10,608 bases of DNA, taken from Pseudomonadota bacterium (GTDB lineage: Bacteria > Pseudomonadota > Alphaproteobacteria > Paracaedibacterales > CAITNM01). Positions 6,224 to 10,608 of the stretch are shown piece after piece. The notes beneath the pieces were generated by a model, which was not told the DNA's origin, made no database searches, and saw nothing but the letters and a program-made list of their open reading frames with translations. Location of the stretch: contig JAPLON010000010.1 of assembly GCA_026400695.1 (NCBI GenBank), positions 1 to 10,608 of the forward strand, written 5' to 3'. A program made the translations under genes and the position numbers. Every line of letters begins with the position of its first letter. The stretch's first letter is position 1.

Positions 6224-6736
6224 TTATTCATCAAGCAAAAATGTAATAGGTATGGAAAAATTTGAATTTTTTTTGCAAGGGGCAAACTTCCAGGTTTTAA
6301 AAATTTTTAATAGATCAGCTTCAAACCATGTTAAATCTCCCCTTATTGTTTCAATATTTACCCGCTCGACATTGCCACCTGTATTTACTTTTAGGGTTAT
6401 TGAAAACTCGCCTTCTTGGCCATTAGCTTTGGCATGCTCTGGATAATTAGGGTGGGGGCAATAAATTACGGATGGCGCTATTTCATTATCGCTAGTGTTT
6501 GTTGAAGATTCTGCTTCTTCAAATTTCTTAATTTTATCAACATTTGCAATATATTTTTTTACACTTCCTGTAATTTGTGTGGTTTTTATATTTTTATTTA
6601 TTTGTAAGGGTATTAAGGCTACCTCGAAAGTTTGCAACTTTTTTGGGTTTGCAGGACAAACACTATCTTTTAATAAAAATGTCATAAAGCCATGCAAGCA
6701 AAGGGATGCTAAAAACAAATACGGCATTTTTACCAT
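6224..6736 (-). CDS. tonB: TonB-family energy transducer, co-expressed with btuB
   Basis: 170 residues. An N-terminal membrane anchor (YLFLASLCLHGFMTFLL, about 6-22) is followed by a periplasmic linker and a TonB C-terminal domain (about 95-168): NYPEHAKANGQEGEFSITLK, then VNTGGNVERVNIE and a WKFAP motif. TonB carries energy from ExbBD in the inner membrane to outer-membrane receptors. The usual Pro-Glu/Pro-Lys linker is missing; the 70-residue linker is Lys, Thr and Glu rich, making this a short TonB. The start codon overlaps the end of btuB (ATGGTAA, 7 bases), so translation is probably coupled to btuB. An ATG at 6727 is an alternative start. Lying behind a B12 riboswitch, it is probably a dedicated B12 TonB. 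exbB and exbD are not in the window. Confidence 0.88.
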   Translation of the reverse strand: MVKMPYLFLASLCLHGFMTFLLKDSVCPANPKKLQTFEVALIPLQINKNIKTTQITGSVKKYIANVDKIKKFEEAESSTNTSDNEIAPSVIYCPHPNYPEHAKANGQEGEFSITLKVNTGGNVERVNIETIRGDLTWFEADLLKIFKTWKFAPCKKNSNFSIPITFLLDE

Positions 6737-8511
6737 GTTACACTTAACCCTGAACTAATTTGAAAACCAGGATTGCGGTAACCATGCGGACTTTCAATTG
6801 TTCTTGCTAACGCATTTTCAACAGCACACTGCCATGTGGTATGATCAGTTATTTTGTATTGCACATCTCCATATAAAACAGCGTAGTCACCTTTTTCCAC
6901 AGGTTTTACTGATTCAAAATCTGATAGTGTTTGCACCCCAGTGTAACGGCAACCTATGCTTGTGTAACAATCACCTTTTTCATAAAAAACCCTACCGTTT
7001 GCAATAAATTTTGGCACATTAGGTAATGCTTTGCGTGGTTCTAGTTCAACAGATTCTGTGTATAAACATGAACACTGAGTACCCCAAGCACCTACTTTAT
7101 TTTTCCACCCAAGCTCAAAACCTTGCTGACGAGATTTATTAATATTTATATATTTATTATCTCGCCAATCAATTTGTTGTTCATATTCGGTTTTAAACAA
7201 CAACACACTAAATGTTCCAACACTAGTTTTTTGTGCAACGCCCAAATTACCACCAATGGCTTTTTCATTTTTTAAGTTTGGATTACCTCCTTGGGAAATA
7301 TTGTAAAGCTTAAATAAATCAGGAATACAAAAACCTGTACCAAAGTGTGCCGAATATTCGGTATCGCCGTAGCTAGATAATAAGCTAGAACTAAAAGCAT
7401 TCACGGTTTTCAAGCGTTCAGATTTATGAAATCGTGCCCAATTTTTCCAAATTAAGTTATTTTTGTGAAGGTGAAGTCCTTGAGCAAAGGCATATTCACC
7501 GCCTCTCTTATTGAATATATTTGTGCTTTTATCATCACGATTTTTGTAAGCAGCATTATGGCATTCTGCTAATGGCTCAAAAACTATCGATTCCTTCTTA
7601 ACCCTTATGCCTAATCTAATTTTAGTACTTTCATGGGTGCCGTATCTTCCATTGTTCTGGTATGGTGAAAAATCTTGCATATAAAATTTAGTACTTAGTA
7701 CTTTTAAATATGGTTGAATACTTTCAGATTTACTTTCCATATCTAGTGCGTAAATTTGTAAGCTTTTCTTGTTTCTAGCGTCACATGGCTTAGGATGATG
7801 TATATTGCTGGCTGTAGAATTAGAATTAATCAATCCTAGTTGTAACGCTGCCTTAGCATGATGGTTTTCATACTGCAACTGATTCAAAAATGATTGTTTG
7901 ACCGTTTGCGGTCTAAGATCTGTGGGGTATTTATCTTGATATCTTTTAGGAATAGAATTTTTGCCAATAAATTTATCAGCTGTAATATGCTGCTGTAAGG
8001 AAAACCCACCAGTTTTTTGTTGCCACCATAAGTGCGATCCTTGGGTATAATTTCCCATGGTTAATCTGGCTCCACCATTTTGATCTTTTGGCATAGTAAA
8101 TGGCACAACATTCACAATTCCACCAATTGCACAGTTACCGTATTCTGCACAATGTACCCCCTTAATGACTTCTACTTTTCCTGCATATAGTGGTATAAGA
8201 GCTGCATCTGCCTCAGCTTCAACAATGTTTAAGCCATTCCACATCATCTTTGTGTACCGTGAAGCCGCCCCTTGAATCCTAACGAAAGTTGTTTGTCCTG
8301 GGTTGCCATTTGTACTAGTAGTAACGCCTGGAATATTTTTCAATTGTTGTTCTTCAAAACCTGGTGTTGTTGTATGCTCTGTTGTTTGCGATTCAATAAA
8401 TTGCCAAGTTTGCGCAGGTTTTTCTTTTTTTGCTTTAACCACAATAGGTGCTAATTGAGTGCTTGCAGCACTTAAGGGAAATATATATAAAATAGTAAAA
8501 ACGGCTCTCAT
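6730..8511 (-). CDS. btuB: TonB-dependent vitamin B12 receptor BtuB
   Basis: An outer-membrane beta-barrel receptor of 593 residues (E. coli BtuB has 614). After the signal peptide (MRAVFTILYIFPLSAAS) comes a TonB box-like APIVVKA at 21-27. The plug domain has IPGVTTSTNGNPGQTTFVRI at 60-79, GKVEVIKG at 111-118 and GGIVNVV near 130-136. The barrel contains the family motif GNPNLKNEK and ends in an aromatic residue (SVTW), as expected for outer-membrane insertion. Substrate is inferred from the cobalamin riboswitch directly upstream rather than from the sequence alone. The frame stays open to 8727, but that extension translates the riboswitch. The ATG at 8511 starts the signal peptide and has GGA about 6 bases upstream. 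tonB overlaps its end. btuCDF transporter genes are not in the window. Confidence 0.9.
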   Translation of the reverse strand: MRAVFTILYIFPLSAASTQLAPIVVKAKKEKPAQTWQFIESQTTEHTTTPGFEEQQLKNIPGVTTSTNGNPGQTTFVRIQGAASRYTKMMWNGLNIVEAEADAALIPLYAGKVEVIKGVHCAEYGNCAIGGIVNVVPFTMPKDQNGGARLTMGNYTQGSHLWWQQKTGGFSLQQHITADKFIGKNSIPKRYQDKYPTDLRPQTVKQSFLNQLQYENHHAKAALQLGLINSNSTASNIHHPKPCDARNKKSLQIYALDMESKSESIQPYLKVLSTKFYMQDFSPYQNNGRYGTHESTKIRLGIRVKKESIVFEPLAECHNAAYKNRDDKSTNIFNKRGGEYAFAQGLHLHKNNLIWKNWARFHKSERLKTVNAFSSSLLSSYGDTEYSAHFGTGFCIPDLFKLYNISQGGNPNLKNEKAIGGNLGVAQKTSVGTFSVLLFKTEYEQQIDWRDNKYININKSRQQGFELGWKNKVGAWGTQCSCLYTESVELEPRKALPNVPKFIANGRVFYEKGDCYTSIGCRYTGVQTLSDFESVKPVEKGDYAVLYGDVQYKITDHTTWQCAVENALARTIESPHGYRNPGFQISSGLSVTW

Positions 8512-8516
8512 TTGGC

Positions 8517-8552
8517 ATCCATAGGTTGCGTTAAGCGCATCACCCATGGGAT
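8517..8552 (-). promoter_or_regulatory. Hairpin that can hide the btuB ribosome binding site
   Basis: In the RNA, AUCCCAUGGG (8552-8543) pairs with CCUAUGGAU (8525-8517): nine pairs including one G-U, with one bulged C. A second stem UGCG/CGCA lies inside it. The 3' arm contains the GGA that serves as ribosome binding site for the AUG at 8511. This matches the translation-blocking expression platform of class-I cobalamin riboswitches. AUGCG in its upper part (8540-8536) is complementary to CGCAU in the aptamer (8672-8668), a candidate for the kissing contact. Confidence 0.65.
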
Positions 8553-8563
8553 TACCTTCTGAT

Positions 8564-8736
8564 CTACTCCCCGAGACTAGAAAAAGTGATACTCTTTTTG
8601 CCGGTCTCCTGGCTAGTTGATCACTACGACATTTTACCTTCCCAGATTGCTCCAGTGGTATTTTAAAATGCGTTCCCAACTTACAGTTGCGGGGGCAGCT
8701 TCGGATTTCAACCGAATTCCCGAACACAAAAAGTAG
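8564..8736 (-). promoter_or_regulatory. Cobalamin riboswitch aptamer
   Basis: Read on the - strand, the conserved blocks occur in order: GGGAATTCGGTTGAAATCCG, GCTGCCCCCGCAACTGTAA (8699-8681), CCACTGG (8658-8652) and the B12 box AGCCAGGAGACCGGC (8614-8600). CUACUUU (8736-8730) pairs with GGAGUAG (8570-8564) as the closing P1 helix. This is the adenosylcobalamin-sensing class. Binding should lock the downstream hairpin and shut off btuB and tonB when B12 is plentiful. Confidence 0.95.
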
Positions 8737-8740
8737 TTAG

Positions 8741-8769
8741 ATTCTAGACATAAAAAAAGTGACCGTCAA
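8741..8769 (-). promoter_or_regulatory. Sigma-70-type promoter of btuB-tonB
   Basis: TTGACG (8769-8764) and TAGAAT (8746-8741) are exactly 17 bases apart, each one base off consensus. Transcription should start near 8734, where the P1 helix of the riboswitch begins. The -35 element is made of loop and 3' arm bases of the terminator of the upstream VWA gene. Confidence 0.75.
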
Positions 8770-8781
8770 ACGGTCACTTTT
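8752..8781 (-). terminator. Intrinsic terminator of the VWA gene
   Basis: AAAAGTGACCG and CGGTCACTTTT are perfect 11-base arms (8755-8765 and 8771-8781) around a 5-base loop. On the - strand the stem runs into TTTTTTT. It begins 28 bases after the VWA stop. Confidence 0.88.
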
Positions 8782-8808
8782 ATCATTTTTGGTAGAAAAG
8801 TACTACAA

Positions 8809-10398
8809 CTATTCATCACCTAGTTCAGCCAGTTCTTCTGCAAGCCTTTTCATTTGTAATTCTAAAGTTTGTTTTCTTGCAAGTTTTGCAGCAGCAGCAT
8901 CCAAAACTGGAGCAACCATTTGTTCTTTAGCGGCTGGAAGGCTTACAACATGACTACCATGTCTATTTACTATGCTATCTCCGTCCATTGCTTGGGCTCC
9001 TGCATTAAATAGGCCTGGTACATCAATCGGCATCCAATTGACGCTTACTACCAATCCTTCCCTTTGTAAGGATACAGCGCTTCTTGGTCTAGAAATATGG
9101 GTAATATCCCTCACCAAAACACCACAAAAATCATCTATTGAATCACTATAAGCAGAAAATCCAGCAACTACCCCAGACATATCTTTAAAAAACTTTTCAC
9201 TAGCATTAGATCCTGGCCCAACTCTAAACAACCTTGGTAAGGCTACCTTTCCTTTTAATGAGGCAACCTTTACTACTTCAAGCGCATCACGTAACAAATG
9301 CTCACCACTTTCATGCATCCCATCAGTAAAGGCTACTACTGCCTTGGATTGCTCATCATCACTTAATGGAATGCTACTTGCAATATGCCCTAGGTTAGTG
9401 CCCCCATTAGCTACAAGCGCGTAAAATGCCGGAATTGGTTGACCTTGTACTAAATCATACTCAGACACTATTCTTTTTTCGTCACTAAAACTACAAATCC
9501 TTACCTTAACCCTAGAAAATCTGGATTGAATGTGCGCCAGTAATTTAGGCATTGTTTTATTTATAATGCTAATTTTGTCATACATACTACCGCTAGTATC
9601 AATTACGAATTCTACAGTTGGGTAAGAACCACCTGCACCTTCACCAAGCGATACAAAGCGAACACCATATAAATTGCCACCTCTACGTTCTAAATTAATT
9701 GACCCACTACAGGCTGCCACCAAACTTCTAAGCACAGATTGTCTTGGTATAACACAATCAGTATTTTGTACTTGTGCAGCATCTTCATCATCTTTAGCTT
9801 CTTGCTCTTCATTAATTGCAATATCGCCTAGACAAAGAAATTGATTTAGTAATCCATAACGAACTGCTAAAAATCTTCCTTCATCGTTCTCAATAGATGC
9901 GATAAATTGTTCTCTAAAATTATCCACAATCCATTTGAAGAAAACACTGTTTTTTATGAGCGTATCAACATACAGCTTCGCGACAGGACCATTAAAATCG
10001 TCGCCAGCAGGAATCATTAACTGCTTTCCTGCATCATCCGTTGTGCCTTGTAGATTGAAAAGTCGTACTAATGCTGGATTAATGTTTAAAACTGCAAGAC
10101 ATTCTTCCCAAGATTCCAATGGTTTAGCCACTGATTTTATTGCTGCGGCTCCCTGGTTAACAGGTAAAAATTCTCTGCGAATCTGATCAAAGTCTCTTAA
10201 TTTTACTACTGCTGCTTCAAGCTTAGCTTTCTCTCCACTAAACTTTAAATTTTGGCCATCTGTAGTAACTTCAACGCCAAACCACTCTGATAGTGTTCTT
10301 GCTAAAACACACTCTTCTCGACTAGCACCCATATCTCCTAAAGAAGCTGCAGAGCAAACAATATTTACAAATAGTAAAAAAACAATAAGTTTCTTCAT
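8809..10398 (-). CDS. Exported von Willebrand factor A (VWA) domain protein
   Basis: 529 residues. The signal peptide is MKKLIVFLLFVNIVCSAAS. Residues 20-240 form an N-terminal region I do not recognise, with acidic runs near 197-207 (NEEQEAKDDEDAA). The VWA domain spans about 260-435 and has a complete metal-ion-dependent adhesion site: DTSGS at 267-271, Thr334 in NGGTN and Asp359 in FTDG. Such domains bind protein partners through Mg2+. Residues 436-490 form a linker, and 500-527 look like a coiled coil (AAAAKLARKQTLELQMKRLAEELAEL). No transmembrane helix follows the signal peptide, so it is probably periplasmic or secreted. The ATG at 10398 has AAAGG 5 bases upstream. It stands alone, with its own terminator and no chaperone ATPase (MoxR type) or other VWA partner nearby. 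Role unknown. Confidence 0.85.
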   Translation of the reverse strand: MKKLIVFLLFVNIVCSAASLGDMGASREECVLARTLSEWFGVEVTTDGQNLKFSGEKAKLEAAVVKLRDFDQIRREFLPVNQGAAAIKSVAKPLESWEECLAVLNINPALVRLFNLQGTTDDAGKQLMIPAGDDFNGPVAKLYVDTLIKNSVFFKWIVDNFREQFIASIENDEGRFLAVRYGLLNQFLCLGDIAINEEQEAKDDEDAAQVQNTDCVIPRQSVLRSLVAACSGSINLERRGGNLYGVRFVSLGEGAGGSYPTVEFVIDTSGSMYDKISIINKTMPKLLAHIQSRFSRVKVRICSFSDEKRIVSEYDLVQGQPIPAFYALVANGGTNLGHIASSIPLSDDEQSKAVVAFTDGMHESGEHLLRDALEVVKVASLKGKVALPRLFRVGPGSNASEKFFKDMSGVVAGFSAYSDSIDDFCGVLVRDITHISRPRSAVSLQREGLVVSVNWMPIDVPGLFNAGAQAMDGDSIVNRHGSHVVSLPAAKEQMVAPVLDAAAAKLARKQTLELQMKRLAEELAELGDE

Positions 10399-10403
10399 AA
10401 AAA

Positions 10404-10432
10404 CCTTTCAATAAAAGAACGATTTTGAAAGG
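10404..10432 (-). promoter_or_regulatory. Inverted repeat covering the VWA ribosome binding site
   Basis: CCTTTCA (10432-10426 on the - strand) and TGAAAGG (10410-10404) form a 7-bp stem with a 15-base loop. The second arm contains the AAAGG that serves the ATG at 10398, so folding would block translation. TTGTAG, 17 bases, TACCTT just upstream is a weak promoter candidate that would leave most of this repeat in the leader. Confidence 0.4.
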
Positions 10433-10475
10433 TAGCATTTATTTATTACAGCTACAATAGTAATAATGACAGGGC

Positions 10476-10607
10476 CTACGCATGAAGAATTTTCTTGACA
10501 GATGAGGTGAGGTATTTGAAGGACATAGCATTTTTGCGCATGAGCGATTTAATTGACTGTTCTGGCTTTTCTTTCAGCTTCACCAGGACTGCAAGCGCCC
10601 ATTTACG
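10476..10607 (-). CDS. C-terminal end of an unidentified short protein, cut by the window edge
   Basis: An open frame of 43 codons runs in from the right edge and ends at TAG (10476-10478). It reads RKWALAVLVKLKEKPEQSIK, then SLMRKNAMSFKYLTSSVKKI, then LHA. The pattern resembles the start of an Rrf2/IscR-type winged helix (RYAL..LL.LA...P.SI..IA...ISL.YLE..L), but the frame stops where such a protein would continue. It could be a truncated regulator, another helix-turn-helix protein, or a chance frame; the opposite strand is also open here. Low certainty. Confidence 0.35.
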   Translation of the reverse strand, partial: RKWALAVLVKLKEKPEQSIKSLMRKNAMSFKYLTSSVKKILHA

Positions 10608-10608
10608 C

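Noticed and set aside
8512..8727. 72-residue N-terminal extension of BtuB
   Set aside because: The frame is open but it translates the cobalamin riboswitch. The signal peptide begins at 8511 and the ribosome binding site lies just before it.
1..10608. CRISPR array, insertion sequence, tRNA or rRNA gene, phage module
   Set aside because: I saw no regularly spaced repeats, transposase motifs, tRNA-like cloverleaf or phage genes.

Overview
The window is AT-rich bacterial chromosome. It looks like an alphaproteobacterium, possibly a host-associated or reduced-genome lineage. The L33 protein has the cysteine-free alphaproteobacterial form ending in ...VRKHVIFKEAKIK. The lptA-lptB pair, a TonB/BtuB system and several exported proteins point to a Gram-negative envelope. 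A decayed peptidase gene and a stray coding fragment suggest ongoing gene loss. The lineage is an inference from protein character, not a database result.

Layout, left to right. (1) 1-868, + strand: a papain-type (C1A) cysteine peptidase that keeps its His and Asn half but has no readable catalytic-Cys half, so probably a pseudogene. It ends in a terminator whose hairpin depends on G-U pairs. (2) 901-1416, - strand: 5-formyltetrahydrofolate cyclo-ligase. (3) 1527-3193, + strand: rpmG, then an exported HtrA/Deg-like serine protease with a PDZ domain, 8 bases apart. (4) 3201-4427, - strand: lptA then lptB, for lipopolysaccharide transport. lptB appears to start at an AUA codon. (5) 4428-5495: two gene-poor stretches flank a small exported protein of unknown function; the second holds a decayed coding fragment. 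(6) 5496-6146, + strand: an unknown exported protein. (7) 8769-6224, - strand: a complete vitamin B12 uptake unit made of promoter, cobalamin riboswitch, btuB and an overlapping tonB. (8) 8809-10398, - strand: an exported von Willebrand factor A (VWA) protein with an intact metal-binding site. (9) 10476-10607, - strand: the end of a short reading frame cut by the window edge.

The best-defined system is the B12 unit. A near-consensus sigma-70-type promoter (TTGACG, 17 bases, TAGAAT) lies inside the transcription terminator of the upstream VWA gene. The transcript starts about where helix P1 of the riboswitch begins. A hairpin just before the btuB start can hide its ribosome binding site. The receptor and its own TonB energy transducer share this control and overlap by 7 bases. 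I found no previously undescribed multi-gene system. The least explained items are the exported VWA protein, the two unknown exported proteins and the AUA start of lptB.
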